Below, in pieces: positions 28,670-41,652 of a DNA stretch of 64,000 bases (position 1 is the first letter of the stretch; each line of letters opens with the position of its first letter). The stretch is from UBA10649 sp963700745 (GTDB lineage: Bacteria > Actinomycetota > Actinomycetes > S36-B12): assembly GCA_963700745.1 (NCBI GenBank), contig CAVOYT010000001.1:372001-436000 (forward strand), read 5' to 3'. The position numbers and the translations under genes are program-made. Under the pieces are notes generated by a model, which worked only from the letters and a program-made list of their open reading frames with translations, made no database searches and was not told where the DNA came from.

Positions 28670-29671
28670 GTGTCACAGGTCTTGGTACCGAACCAGAAGC
28701 GGCTGGTCCTTCTGGCTGGCCGCTCGTACCCGGCGTTGGCACAGGAGGTGGCGGACGAGCTCGACATCCCGCTGTCGCCGACGCTGGCCTATGACTTCGC
28801 CAACGGCGAGATCTTCGTGCGGTTCCAGGAGTCGGTGCGTGGCACGGACGCGTTCGTGCTGCAGAGTCACACGACGCCGATCAACAAGTGGATCATGGAG
28901 CAGCTCATCATGATCGACGCGCTCAAGCGCGCGTCGGCGAAGCGCATCACCGTCATCGTGCCCTTCTACGGCTATGCCCGACAGGACAAGAAGCACCGCG
29001 GCCGCGAGCCCATCTCCGCGCGCCTCATCGCGGACCTGTTCAAGACCGCCGGTGCGGACCGGCTCATGACGGTCGACCTGCACACCTCCCAGATCCAGGG
29101 ATTCTTCGACGGCCCCGTCGACCACCTCTTCGCCATGCCACTCCTGGCCCGGCACGTTGCGTCGAAGGTCGATCGGGAGCGCATCACGGTCGTCTCGCCC
29201 GACGCCGGTCGCGTACGCGTTGCCGAGAGGTGGACCGACATCCTCGGTGCCCCGCTGGCGATCATCCACAAGCGTCGCGACCCGGACATCCCAAACCAGG
29301 TCAGGGTCTTCGAGGTCGTGGGCGACGTGCAGGACCGCGTGTGCGTCCTCGTCGACGACATGATCGACACCGGCGGCACGATCGTGAAGGCCGCGGAGAC
29401 CCTCTTCGAGAACGGCGCCGCGGACGTCATCGTCGCCGCGACCCACGCGATCCTGAGCGATCCGGCCCGGGAGCGCCTGCAGGAATCCCAGATCTCCGAG
29501 GTCGTCGTGACCAACACGCTGCCCATCGCCGAGGACCGCCAGTTCGAGAAGCTGACGGTCCTGTCGATCGCGCCGATCCTGGCGAAGGCCATCACCGAGG
29601 TGTTCACGGACGGGTCCGTCACCAGCATGTTCGAGGACGAGTCGCCCTCTGCGGTGGCCTCCTCCCACTAG
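28670..29671 (+). CDS. prs: ribose-phosphate pyrophosphokinase
   Basis: Makes PRPP from ribose-5-phosphate and ATP, supplying hpt, nadC and others. The key regions are YGYARQDKKHRGREPISARL near residue 105, TVDLHTSQIQGFF (metal His) and the PRPP loop VLVDDMIDTGGTIVKA near 230. It has 333 residues. AGGAG (28660-28664) is 5 bases before GTG 28670; the adjacent TTG at 28667 would be too close. The order glmU-prs-rplY-pth is a conserved actinobacterial run. Confidence 0.96.
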   Translation: MSQVLVPNQKRLVLLAGRSYPALAQEVADELDIPLSPTLAYDFANGEIFVRFQESVRGTDAFVLQSHTTPINKWIMEQLIMIDALKRASAKRITVIVPFYGYARQDKKHRGREPISARLIADLFKTAGADRLMTVDLHTSQIQGFFDGPVDHLFAMPLLARHVASKVDRERITVVSPDAGRVRVAERWTDILGAPLAIIHKRRDPDIPNQVRVFEVVGDVQDRVCVLVDDMIDTGGTIVKAAETLFENGAADVIVAATHAILSDPARERLQESQISEVVVTNTLPIAEDRQFEKLTVLSIAPILAKAITEVFTDGSVTSMFEDESPSAVASSH

Positions 29672-29675
29672 GGGC

Positions 29676-29807
29676 TAGACTGGGGCAACCCTCGGCGAGG
29701 GTGACCGTCGTGCGCACAGACCGTGCAGCGCGAAAGTCACCGTGATCGACGTGGTCGGCGCCCACCGGCGTTGCCGAGGTGACCGACGATGACCGAGGAG
29801 TCCTGAC
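29676..29807 (+). promoter_or_regulatory. rplY promoter and structured leader
   Basis: TAGACT at 29676-29681 is a strong -10, giving a leader of about 120 bases before the L25 gene. The leader can form a local hairpin CCCTCG-GCGAGGG and a long-range pair GGCAAC (29684-29689) with GTTGCC (29770-29775). GAGGAG precedes the start. Ribosomal protein leaders are often autoregulatory; I do not recognise a described family here. Confidence 0.45.
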
Positions 29808-30389
29808 GTGACGACCGTTGCACTATCCGCTGTTCCGCGTTCCGATTTCGGCAAGGGCGCCGCCCGCCGGATTCGCCGTGACGGGAACATCCCCGCCGTG
29901 ATCTACGGCGAGGGCACCGAGTTGGTCCACGTGGCCCTGCCCACCCACGATCTCGACCTCGCGCTGCGCAAGCCCCGAGTCGTCCTGTCGATCACGTTCG
30001 AGGGCGGCACCGTTGTGGTGAAGCCCCGCGACGTCCAGCGCGACCCGGTCAAGCGGAACCTCGAGCACGTCGACCTGGTGGTCATCTCGACCCAGGAGGC
30101 GCGCGAGCGCTCGGACATGGCCGACGCGATCCGGGCCGCCACCGCCGCTGCCGAGGAGGCCGGCATGGATGCCGCCGCCGTGGTGCAGGCGCTCGAGGCG
30201 GCCGTCGCCGCTGGAGAGGACCCCACCGAAGCGGTCAAGCACGCCGTGGCGGACGCAGCGTCGAAGGCCGAGGCCTACGCCGAAGCTGCTGCTCACGAGG
30301 CAGATGTCGAGGCGGCCGAGGCAGCCGAGGCGGCCATCGGCATGGAGACGGTGGAGGCTCCCGAGGGAGCCGAAGCCGAGTCGGAGTAG
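29808..30389 (+). CDS. rplY: ribosomal protein L25/general stress protein Ctc
   Basis: The 5S-rRNA-binding L25 protein in the long Ctc form. The N-terminal RNA-binding domain is present (SDFGKGAARRIRRDGNIPAVIYGEG), followed by the beta-domain with VVKPRDVQRDPVKRNLEHVDLVV. Beyond residue 100 it has a long Ala/Glu-rich, probably helical or disordered tail rather than a conserved fold. It has 193 residues. GTG 29808 has a good GAGGAG 9 bases upstream. Confidence 0.93.
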   Translation: MTTVALSAVPRSDFGKGAARRIRRDGNIPAVIYGEGTELVHVALPTHDLDLALRKPRVVLSITFEGGTVVVKPRDVQRDPVKRNLEHVDLVVISTQEARERSDMADAIRAATAAAEEAGMDAAAVVQALEAAVAAGEDPTEAVKHAVADAASKAEAYAEAAAHEADVEAAEAAEAAIGMETVEAPEGAEAESE

Positions 30390-30398
30390 TCCGGCACC

Positions 30399-30995
30399 TT
30401 GTCGAGCAGTCCGTGGCTGGTCGTCGGGCTCGGAAACCCGGGCCCGGAGTACGCGTCCACCCGGCACAACGTCGGCTTCCTCGTCACGGACGCGCTGGCC
30501 GACCAGATCGGGTCGCGGATGGCGCGCCACAAGCGCGCACATGCGCTCGCAGCAGAGGGCAAGCTCGGCATACCCGGATCCCTCACCCATCTGGTGCTGG
30601 CGGAGCCGCTGTCGTTCATGAACGAGTCGGGCGGTCCGGTCAAGGCCCTGATGTCGTTCTACGGCGTGGTCCCCGAGCGCATGATCGTCGTCCACGACGA
30701 GCTCGACATCCCGTTCTCGGCGATCCGGGTGAAATTCGGCGGCGGCGACAACGGGCACAACGGACTCAAGAGCATCCGCAAGGCCCTGGGCACTGGTGAC
30801 TTCTACCGGGTCCGGGTGGGCATCGGCCGGCCGCCGGGGCGTCAGGACGCCGCGGACTTCGTGCTCAAGCCGTTCCCGTCCGCCGAGCGCAAGGAGCTGC
30901 CGGAGGTGGTCCAGCGGGCCGCCGAAGCGGCCGAGTGCCTGATGACCGACGGGCTCGAGACCACCCAGAACCGGTTCAACTCCGGGCCGTCCTGA
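30399..30995 (+). CDS. pth: peptidyl-tRNA hydrolase
   Basis: Releases tRNA from peptidyl-tRNA dropped by ribosomes. Motifs: VVGLGNPGPEYASTRHNVGF (catalytic His), LSFMNESGGPV, VHDELDIPF (catalytic Asp) and GDNGHNGLKSI. It has 198 residues. The only start that keeps VVGLGNPG in place is TTG 30399, 9 bases after the rplY stop, with just a weak GGAG inside the preceding gene; translation may depend on coupling. Confidence 0.95.
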   Translation: MSSSPWLVVGLGNPGPEYASTRHNVGFLVTDALADQIGSRMARHKRAHALAAEGKLGIPGSLTHLVLAEPLSFMNESGGPVKALMSFYGVVPERMIVVHDELDIPFSAIRVKFGGGDNGHNGLKSIRKALGTGDFYRVRVGIGRPPGRQDAADFVLKPFPSAERKELPEVVQRAAEAAECLMTDGLETTQNRFNSGPS

Positions 30996-31030
30996 CCCGA
31001 CCGAAGCGCGACACACGAGAAGAGGCACGC

Positions 31031-31839
31031 ATGCCCGCCAGATCCGACGCTGAGTTGTCCCGCGAGGTCGCGCAGGAGGCCGGGCGGCTGCTGCTCGACC
31101 TGCGGTCGTCCTTCGGACCCGTCGAGGACAAGGATGCGGCGAACGCCCTGCGCAAGCAGGCCGATCGCACCTCGCACGAGCTGATCATGGAGCGGCTCGG
31201 CGCCGCCCGTCCCGACGACGCCATCCTCAGCGAGGAGGGCAAGGACGACGCGGTGCGGCTGTCCGCCGAGCGAGTGTGGATCGTCGACCCACTCGACGGG
31301 ACCTACGAGTACGGGCAGGGCCGCTCGGACTTCGCGGTTCACATCGCGCTGTGGCAGCCCGAGGGCTCGATCCTGTCGGCTACGACCGTTGATCTGCCGG
31401 CGCAGGGACTGACCAGATCCGTGCTCGACGTCGTGGACGAACCGGCACCCCTGCCGCACGACCGTCCGCTGCGGATCGTCGCCTCGCGCAGCCGCCCTCC
31501 CGCGACGCTGCCGCTGACCGTGGAGATCCTCGGGCGCCGGCTCGCAGAGGCGGGCCTGTCCGACCGGGGCGTGGAGATCGTCGACGTCGGTTCCGTTGGG
31601 GCGAAGGTGAACGAGCTGATCACCGGTCGCGCTGAGGCGTACGTCCATGACACCGGGTTCTACGAGTGGGACGTGGCGGCTCCGTACGGTGTGGCGCTCC
31701 ACTACGGCCTCGTGCCCTCGCACGTCGACGGCAGCACAGTGCTGTTCAACGCCATGCCCCCGTACGTGACCGACCTGCTGGTCAGCCATCCGGCTCTCGT
31801 CGGCCTGCTGCGCGAGAGCCTCCGGGAGGCTGCTTCCTC

Positions 31840-31843
<4 letters not shown>
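31031..31843 (+). CDS. cysQ: CysQ-like 3'-phosphoadenosine phosphatase, inositol monophosphatase family
   Basis: A magnesium-dependent phosphatase of the IMPase/FIG superfamily, most like mycobacterial CysQ, which removes the 3'-phosphate from PAP or PAPS and balances sulfate assimilation. Metal motifs: ILSEEGKDD near residue 65, VWIVDPLDGTYEY near 88 and YEWDVAAPYGV near 210. It has 270 residues. ATG 31031 is preceded by AGAGG. Its last bases overlap the mfd GTG. Inositol phosphatase activity is an alternative. Confidence 0.85.
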
Positions 31844-35390
<3,547 letters not shown>

Positions 35391-35394
<4 letters not shown>

Positions 35395-36002
35395 CCTCAC
35401 CCCGCCGTTCGCGCCTTGCCCTGGCTGCCGCCGCCGTCGCGGCCACGGCGCTCCTCCTCTCGGGATGTGCGGACCAGCAGGCCGGCTCGGCCGCGACCGT
35501 GGGCGACACCCGGATCTCCGAGCAGGCGCTGACCGCGCAGGTGGAGGAGGTCCTGGTCGCCAAGGGGCAGCCGACCACGTCGAAGGACCAGAGCCTGGTG
35601 ACCCAGACGCTCGGGCGCATGATCACGATGGAGCTTGTCGAGCGACTGTCCGTGCGCGAGGGGGTGGAGGTCACCCAGGGCCAGATCGACGAAGTGCTCG
35701 CCAACTACGCCGGGCAGGTCGGCGGAGAGCAGGCGGTCGTGGACGTGTTCATCGAGCAGAACGTTGCCCCGTCGCAGCTTGAGTCCCTCATCCGCCTGCA
35801 GCTCCAGGCGCAGGAGCTCGGCATCGTCCTGAACCCGCAAGGCTCTGCGGAGGAGCAGGGCCAGGCCGTCTTCGAGGCCGCCGGCGCCCTCAGCGAGGAG
35901 CTCGGCACCACCGTGAGTCCCCGCTACGGCACCTGGGACCCCTCGACACTCGCCCTGGGACCGACACCCGACGACCTGTCCATGCCGCCCGCACTCGGCT
36001 GA
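35391..36002 (+). CDS. SurA-N-like lipoprotein (putative chaperone)
   Basis: A 203-residue lipoprotein: signal peptide with lipobox LLLSGC (Cys near residue 24), then a helical region resembling the N-terminal chaperone domain of SurA-like proteins (ERLSVREGVEVTQGQIDEVL, near 85-105). There is no parvulin domain, so isomerase activity is not expected. It would sit outside the cytoplasmic membrane. ATG 35391 overlaps the mfd stop, and its own stop overlaps the mazG start. mfd followed by such a lipoprotein and mazG is a recurrent actinobacterial order. Confidence 0.78.
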
Positions 36003-36673
36003 TGGCGCGCCCGGGCGAGCACCTGCTCGACCTCGTGGCGGTGATGGACCGCCTTCGCTCGCCGGGCGGTTGCCCCTGGGACGCCCGGCAGACGCACGAA
36101 TCCCTCGTCGAGTACCTCGTCGAGGAGGCCTATGAGACGGTCGAGGCGATCGAGGAGTCCGATCGCGAGGGCCTGCGCGAGGAGCTCGGAGACCTGCTCC
36201 TGCAGGTCGTCTTCCATGCCCGGATCGCAGCCGAGGACCCCGCCGATCCCTGGACTATCGACGATGTCGCGGACGGCATTGTCGAGAAGCTGATCGCTCG
36301 GCATCCGCATGTGTTCGGCGAGGCCACGGCCGAGTCGGCCGAGCAGGTCGAGGCCAACTGGCATGCGCAGAAGGCTCGGGAGAAGGGCCGCGAGTCGGTC
36401 ACCGACGGCATTCCATCGGCGCTCCCGGCGCTGGTGCACGCGGGCAAGGTCCTGTCGCGCAGCGCCGCGTTGGAGGACCGACTCCCGAGACTCGAGTCGC
36501 GGGACGCGGCCGAGTCGGTGATGGCAGACGTGGCGGACGAGCGGTCGTTCGGGGACCTGCTCGTCGCCCTCGTCGCGATCGGACGCGAGCGTGGCTTCGA
36601 TGCCGAGTCGGCGGCGCGCGTCGCGTCCCGTCGACGAATCGCCGCCATCCGCGAGGTCGAAGGGCTCGCGTGA
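36002..36673 (+). CDS. mazG: MazG nucleoside triphosphate pyrophosphohydrolase
   Basis: House-cleaning NTP pyrophosphohydrolase. The N-terminal MazG domain has LRSPGGCPWDARQTHESL near residue 18 and the metal-binding EEAYETVEAI and EELGDLLLQVVFHA. The C-terminal half (about 120-223) is a shorter second MazG-like domain lacking a clear ExxD set. It has 223 residues, shorter than E. coli MazG. ATG 36002 shares a base with the preceding stop (TGATG). Confidence 0.9.
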   Translation: MARPGEHLLDLVAVMDRLRSPGGCPWDARQTHESLVEYLVEEAYETVEAIEESDREGLREELGDLLLQVVFHARIAAEDPADPWTIDDVADGIVEKLIARHPHVFGEATAESAEQVEANWHAQKAREKGRESVTDGIPSALPALVHAGKVLSRSAALEDRLPRLESRDAAESVMADVADERSFGDLLVALVAIGRERGFDAESAARVASRRRIAAIREVEGLA

Positions 36674-38305
36674 GCGTCACCGAGGAGTTCCACGCGCTGG
36701 CTGAGAGGATCGTCGACGATCTGCTCGAGGCCGACCCGGTCGGCGCCACGTCCCTCGGCGACCACCGGTTCGATGACCGACTTCCCGATCTCTCCGCGAA
36801 CGCGGTCGAAGCGCGGGTGCGAACCATGGACGACCACCTGACCGCCCTCGATGCCGTCGACGACGTCGAGCTCGACGTGACCGATCTCGTGGATCTGGAG
36901 ATCCTGCGCGCTCGGCTCCTGCGATCGGTCTTCGAGATCCGGGACATCCGTCGGCAGGAGTGGGACCCGATGGTGTGGAACCCCGGCACGGCCCTGCACC
37001 TGCTGATGTCCCGTGACTTCGCTCCGGCGGAGGAGCGCGCCGCGTCACTGCGCGGCCGGCTGGCCGCCGTCCCTGAGCTGCTCTCTGCCGCCCGAAGCGA
37101 GCTGAGCGACATGTCTGCGCTGCACGTCGAGACGGCTCTCGCCCAGCTGGAGGGGACTCGGCGCCTCATCGACACCGACGCCCGAAGGCTCGTCGACGAG
37201 CAGGTTGCCGACGATGCCGTCGAGGCCGTCGCGGACTTCAGCGGGTGGTTGACGGAACGGCTGCCGCAGTCGACCCGCAGCCCACGACTGGGCGAGCTCG
37301 TCTATGGGGGTGCGTTGTGGCACGCCATGGACGACGACACATCCGCCGAACTCCTGCTGACGGACGCGCGCGCGCATCTGGACCTGCTGGGGGAGCAGCT
37401 CGCGCACGCGGCCCGGGCGTACCTCGGTCCGCAAGCGCCGGTGTCCGATGACGAGGCTGTTCGCACCGCCCTCGAGCGGGTGGCGAGTCAGGCGGTCGTC
37501 ACGGACGCGACCCTCCTGCCGCTGATGGCCGGCGCTCTTGAGCGCACGACCGCGTTCGTGCGCGAGCGCGAACTGGTGACCGTGCCGGACGTCGAAGTAC
37601 GCCTGATCGACATGCCGGAGATCCACCGCGGCGTGGCCGTGGCCTACTGCGATGCGCCGGGGCCGCTGGAGAGCGCCGCTGTGGCCACGTATGTGGCCGT
37701 CGCGCCGACACCGCCGGACTGGGACGAGGAGCGGATCGGGTCCTTCTACCGCGAGTACAACGGCGTGCAGCTGCACAACCTGACGGTGCACGAGGCGATG
37801 CCGGGCCACGTGCTCCAACTGGCCCACGCGCAGCGGCTGGCGTCGCCCACTCGGGTTCGCCGGTTCGGGCGCAGTGGCGTCTTCGTCGAGGGATGGGCGG
37901 TGTACTCGGAGGAGCTGCATGGTCGAGCGCGGCTACGCGCCCGATGACGATGACCGTTCAGGTCTGGCGCTGCGCCTGCAGCAGCTGAAGATGCAGACCC
38001 GCGTGGTGATCAATGCGATCCTCGACATCTCGGTCCACGCACACGACATGACCGAGTCCGAGGCTCTGGCCCTCATGATGGATCGCGGATTCCAGGAGGA
38101 GGGCGAGGCCGTCGGCAAGTGGCGTCGTGCGCTCCTCACGGCTGCCCAGCTGCCCACCTACTACGCGGGCTACCGAGCCGTGTCGGGCATCGTTGCCGAC
38201 CTCAGGGTGCTGCATCCGGACTGGAGCGATGCCCAGGTGCATGATCTCGTCCTCGCGCACGGCTCGCCCGCGCCGCGGCATCTGCGGACCCTGCTCGGCA
38301 TCTAG
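36670..38305 (+). CDS. DUF885 family peptidase-like protein (one frameshift)
   Basis: A DUF885 protein, an M2/M3-like putative zinc metallopeptidase family. The HExxH-like motif appears in LTVHEAMPGHVLQLAHA near residue 377. The frame breaks after EGWAVYSEEL; skipping one base near 37918 continues with MVERGYAPDDDDRSGLALRL and runs to the stop at 38305, giving about 544 residues, the usual length. The fit at the break is exact, so an insertion error is likely. GTG 36670 overlaps the mazG stop. Confidence 0.85.
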
Positions 38306-38394
38306 GCCCGCTTCGGCTACGACGCGGACCCTTGCTCCGGAATCGACCGAATCGACGGCAGACTGAGGGCACTGGGGCGGGTCAGGAGCACAGC

Positions 38395-38719
38395 ATGACA
38401 ACGCAATTCGGTTCACAGGTGATGTCGGCAGGCTCGGCAGTTCCCTTCGAGGAGGTCGAGGCGGTTGCGCGACGATGGGCGTCGGAACGGGGCGTCCCGA
38501 CCTTCCGGAGCGAGACAGTTCTCCTCGCGGAGGACGCGGGTCACGATCGTGGCCAGCGTCGACTTCGACGACGAGGAGAGCTCATCGTGGCACTCTCGGA
38601 GGATCCGGCCCAGTCTCGTGGCTGGGCCACGATCGGCGAGATGAGCCCGTGCTCGCCTCGACGGTGAGCGTGAATGGATCGACGGTCACTGGCGGATGTC
38701 GATCGTCAACGCCGACTGA
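38395..38719 (+). pseudogene. small hypothetical gene broken by several frameshifts
   Basis: A gene-like stretch with a clear AGGAG 6 bases before ATG 38395. It starts MTTQFGSQVMSAGSAVPFEE and ends its frame early, but plausible coding jumps between frames: SETVLLAED, then VTIVASVDFDDEE, then LIVALSEDPAQSRGWATIGE, then PVLASTVSV, then EWIDGHWRMSIVNAD and a stop at 38717. About three or four single-base shifts would be needed to read a protein near 105 residues. I do not recognise a family. Decay or sequence error cannot be separated here. Confidence 0.4.
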
Positions 38720-38722
38720 GAA

Positions 38723-39292
38723 CTAGGCCGGTAGGATCTCCGCGGCCCCGAAGGACACGTCGAATCGGTCGCACCAGATCGAGATGCTGGTCAGGTCTTG
38801 AAGATCCACGTCGGCCGGGATCGGATAGTTCTGGTTGCCCTTGTTCCCCTTCAACGAGCCCAGGTCGGCATACGCCCCGTCGTCGAAGACCCGCCAGCCG
38901 TCCTCGCCGTCGATGACCGGCGCGTCACTGAGCCACACCTTCAGGTCCGGGCCGTCGCTGGTGTCCAGTCCCTCGATGCGCAGGACGCGCGTGCCGTCGG
39001 CCAGCTGCAGGACACGCACGGTGCCCTCGGTGGCGTGCTCGTGCGAGATGAACGATCCGGCCGCCAGGACGACGGGTTCGGCGGGAGGCGGCGTAGTCGT
39101 GGCCGTATCGGCGGTGGCCGTGTCTGCGGTCGGCGCAACGCTCGCGGGCGCCACCGCGGGCAGGGCCTCGTTCACCGTCGTGCTGGTGAACAGTCGCCAC
39201 GGTTGGAAGGCCGCGAGACCGACGGTGACGGCCACCAGGCCGACGACGATGAGCGGGACGAGCACCTTGGGGTTACGTAGTCGCGTGAGCAT
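38723..39292 (-). CDS. membrane-anchored DM13-domain protein
   Basis: A 189-residue protein with one N-terminal membrane anchor (about 10-30), a Thr/Ala/Pro-rich linker and a DM13 domain (about 75-188). DM13 is a small beta domain proposed to act in electron transfer and has a conserved cysteine; here it is in SISIWCDRFDVSFGAA. Other markers are GSFISHEHATEGTV and LGSLKGNKGNQNY. It should face outside. The redox role is proposed for the family, not shown. Confidence 0.83.
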   Translation of the reverse strand: MLTRLRNPKVLVPLIVVGLVAVTVGLAAFQPWRLFTSTTVNEALPAVAPASVAPTADTATADTATTTPPPAEPVVLAAGSFISHEHATEGTVRVLQLADGTRVLRIEGLDTSDGPDLKVWLSDAPVIDGEDGWRVFDDGAYADLGSLKGNKGNQNYPIPADVDLQDLTSISIWCDRFDVSFGAAEILPA

Positions 39293-39416
39293 GCATCCAC
39301 TTTGGCAGCCCCGACGGGCCCGACCCCGCCGTTGAGATTACGAGGTGATGACGCTTGCCGGACGCCATGGATGTGGAGCAGACTCACGCGCTACGGGGCG
39401 ACCGCAGGGAGCATCG

Positions 39417-40510
39417 ATGATCGTCGCGATCGGAACGCGCAAGGGCCTCTGGCTGGCGGAGGGTGCCGGTGAGGACTGGACCCTGATCGGCCCGCACTTT
39501 CCCATGCAGGAGGTCACCGCGCTCGCGCGTCTGGACACCGGGGCGTCCCCCGCCTGCTGGCCGGGGTCATGAGTCCGCACTGGGGGGCGGGCATCGCCAC
39601 GTCGGATGACCTCGGCGCAACGTGGAGCGAGCCGTCGGGCGATGCCATCCGCTTCGGGCCACAGGACGAGGCGTCACTGGAGCGGGTGTGGCAGATCCAG
39701 CAGGATCCCCATCGTCCGGGCGTCGTGTGGGCAGGCTGCGAGCCCACCTCGCTGTGGCGCAGTGATGATGGGGGCTCGTCGTTCTCACTCGTCCGCGGGC
39801 TCTGGGACCACCCTCACCGACCCCAGTGGGCGCCGGGGTTTGGCGGGGCTGCAGTGCACACCGTCGTACCACGGGATGAGCGCACCGTGGTCGTGGCCAT
39901 GAGCACCGGCGGGGTGTACCGATCGGAGGACGACGGTGGATCCTGGCGGCCGACCAACGCGGGTATCTCGGCGAAGTTCTTCCCCGACCCCTACCCGGAG
40001 TTCGGTCAGTGCGTGCACAAGGTGGCGGCCGATGGTGGCGACGCCGCAGTGCTGTTCGCGCAGAACCACCACGGCGTCTACCGGTCCGATGACGACGGGC
40101 TGACCTGGACCTCCATCGCGGATGGGCTTCCGTCCGATTTCGGCTTCGTCATGCTGGCGCACCCGGCGCGCGGGGGAACCGCCTGGGTCGTGCCCCTCGT
40201 CGCGGATGCTGACCGGATCCCGCCGGACGGACGGCTGCGGGTCTGGCGCACGGTGGACGGCGGGGGCACCTGGACGCCGTCGGAGTCTGGATTGCCTGAC
40301 GAGTGCTGGACCGTCGTGCTGCGCGATGCCGCCGATGCGGTCGCCGTCGATGGTGCCGGACCGGCAACCGTGGTGTTCGGAACCCGCGACGGCTGCGTCT
40401 ACGTCAGCAGTGACGATGGTGTGACGTTCACGCAGTTGGCCGCCCACCTGCCAGACGTCCTGTGCGTGCGGGTCATCGACGTCACACGACCGCTCGACAC
40501 CGCTTCCTGA
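39417..40510 (+). CDS. BNR/sialidase-like beta-propeller protein (one frameshift)
   Basis: A cytoplasmic beta-propeller protein with repeated Asp-box motifs (for example SDDLGATWSEP, SDDGGSSFSL, SEDDGGSWRPT, SDDDGLTWTSI, SSDDGVTFTQ), as in exo-sialidase-like and Ycf48/HCF136-like proteins. No catalytic sialidase set is apparent. ATG 39417 has GGGAG upstream. The frame breaks near 39,540; restoring one G in the run after GACACC joins ARLDTGG to VPRLLAGVMSPHWGAG. Joined length is about 364 residues. The 3' end overlaps the convergent lipoprotein gene by 29 bases. Confidence 0.75.
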
Positions 40511-41588
40511 GAGGAGATGGGGCGAGCTGCTCGCACACGTCGCTCGGTTCGACCTGGCCCTTGTTGTGCACCGACCAGTACGAGCCCATTCCCTGGAGAC
40601 ATGAGTCGGTCATGCCCCCGGCAGTGCTGCATGTCGCGTCGGCGACGGACAGGTCGTCCGGGTGGTACTTGACGGACCGACTGCCGACGCCTCGGGCACA
40701 GAGCTGGCGGCCGAGGGACGTGCCGGATGCACGGCACCAGCGCAGGGCGCCGGCGAAGTCGTCCGGATACATGGTCAGGTACACGGTCGGGGCGTAGAAC
40801 CAGCAGTTGGGCGCATACGCGGGGCGGGTCATGCGGCACCGGGCCTGCGCCGCCGCTGGGTCACGGGAGATGTCGAGGGATGCCTCGCCCGCCACGTGCT
40901 GCGCTGAAAGGTCCGAGGAGAACAGCTGCATGAAGACGCCCTCGCCGCAGCGGGCGGAGAGCTCACGGGTGGGGGACCGGTCGCACAGGTCGAGGGACGC
41001 CCTGACATCCATCCCGGTCGCGAACATCAGCCCGTGACCCACGCCGTGGAAGCAGGACCCGGCGTTCGTGGGGGCGCAGACGCGCAGCAGGTCCCTTCCG
41101 GGGTTCGTCGAGGAGCCGAGGACGGTCTCGATCACGCCGTGGATGAAGCCACCCCCGCACACCTCCGTTCCGTACTTCAGGGCCTTGCGGGCCCGGCCGC
41201 CGGCCAGCTCCACGGCCTCATGGCCGAGCTCGTGAGCGATGGCGTGGCACACCCCGGCCAGTTCCGGGACGTCGTCGATCTGCCGCTCCAGGAGTGCGAG
41301 GGCGCGCCCGGACCCCCGCTCCGCCTGCACGGTCATCAGCTCCGTGCGCGTGGTGTCGAACAGGCTGCGGGCTTCCGGCGGCACCTCCTCGTGCTCATGA
41401 CCGTCGGTGCCTTCGCTGCTCTCGTCGGCGGTGACGGGAGTGGTCGGCGCGCTGCCTTCCGGCGCGGCGACCGCAGTGGCCGACGCGACTGCCGTGGGCG
41501 GCCCAGGACTCGCCACGGGTGCCGACGTGCAGCCCGTGACGACCAACGCAGACACCGCCAGGAGGACCCCGAGGCCGCGTGCGCGCAT
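40482..41588 (-). CDS. cysteine- and histidine-rich lipoprotein of unknown function
   Basis: A 368-residue lipoprotein with lipobox VVTGC (Cys20) and an Ala/Thr/Pro linker. The rest has 14 cysteines (114, 144, 171, 179, 202, 214, 251, 262, 285, 297, 320, 330, 352, 364) and clustered His motifs: CHAIAHELGHEA (114-125), GGGFIHGVIE and CFHGVGHG. HELGH matches HExxH, but I do not recognise a peptidase family. The even cysteine count suits disulfides outside the membrane; metal or haem binding is possible. ATG 41588 follows TAGGGT by 6 bases (leaderless). Confidence 0.7.
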   Translation of the reverse strand: MRARGLGVLLAVSALVVTGCTSAPVASPGPPTAVASATAVAAPEGSAPTTPVTADESSEGTDGHEHEEVPPEARSLFDTTRTELMTVQAERGSGRALALLERQIDDVPELAGVCHAIAHELGHEAVELAGGRARKALKYGTEVCGGGFIHGVIETVLGSSTNPGRDLLRVCAPTNAGSCFHGVGHGLMFATGMDVRASLDLCDRSPTRELSARCGEGVFMQLFSSDLSAQHVAGEASLDISRDPAAAQARCRMTRPAYAPNCWFYAPTVYLTMYPDDFAGALRWCRASGTSLGRQLCARGVGSRSVKYHPDDLSVADATCSTAGGMTDSCLQGMGSYWSVHNKGQVEPSDVCEQLAPSPLRKRCRAVV

Positions 41589-41614
41589 GGGCGAACCCTA
41601 GGTGCCGCAAGCGA

Positions 41615-41652
41615 TTGCATCCAGCCCGGGTGCAGCCCCTAGACTGACCATC
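41615..41652 (+). promoter_or_regulatory. leaderless eno promoter
   Basis: TTGCAT (41615-41620) and TAGACT (41640-41645) are spaced 19 bases apart, and ATG 41653 lies 7 bases after the -10, so transcription should begin at or next to the start codon. No Shine-Dalgarno is present. The divergent lipoprotein gene has its own -10 at 41600-41595. Confidence 0.6.

Noticed and set aside
41215..41250. Confident zinc protease call for the Cys-rich lipoprotein from HELGH
   Set aside because: One HExxH match without a recognisable third ligand or fold is too weak; left as a hypothesis.
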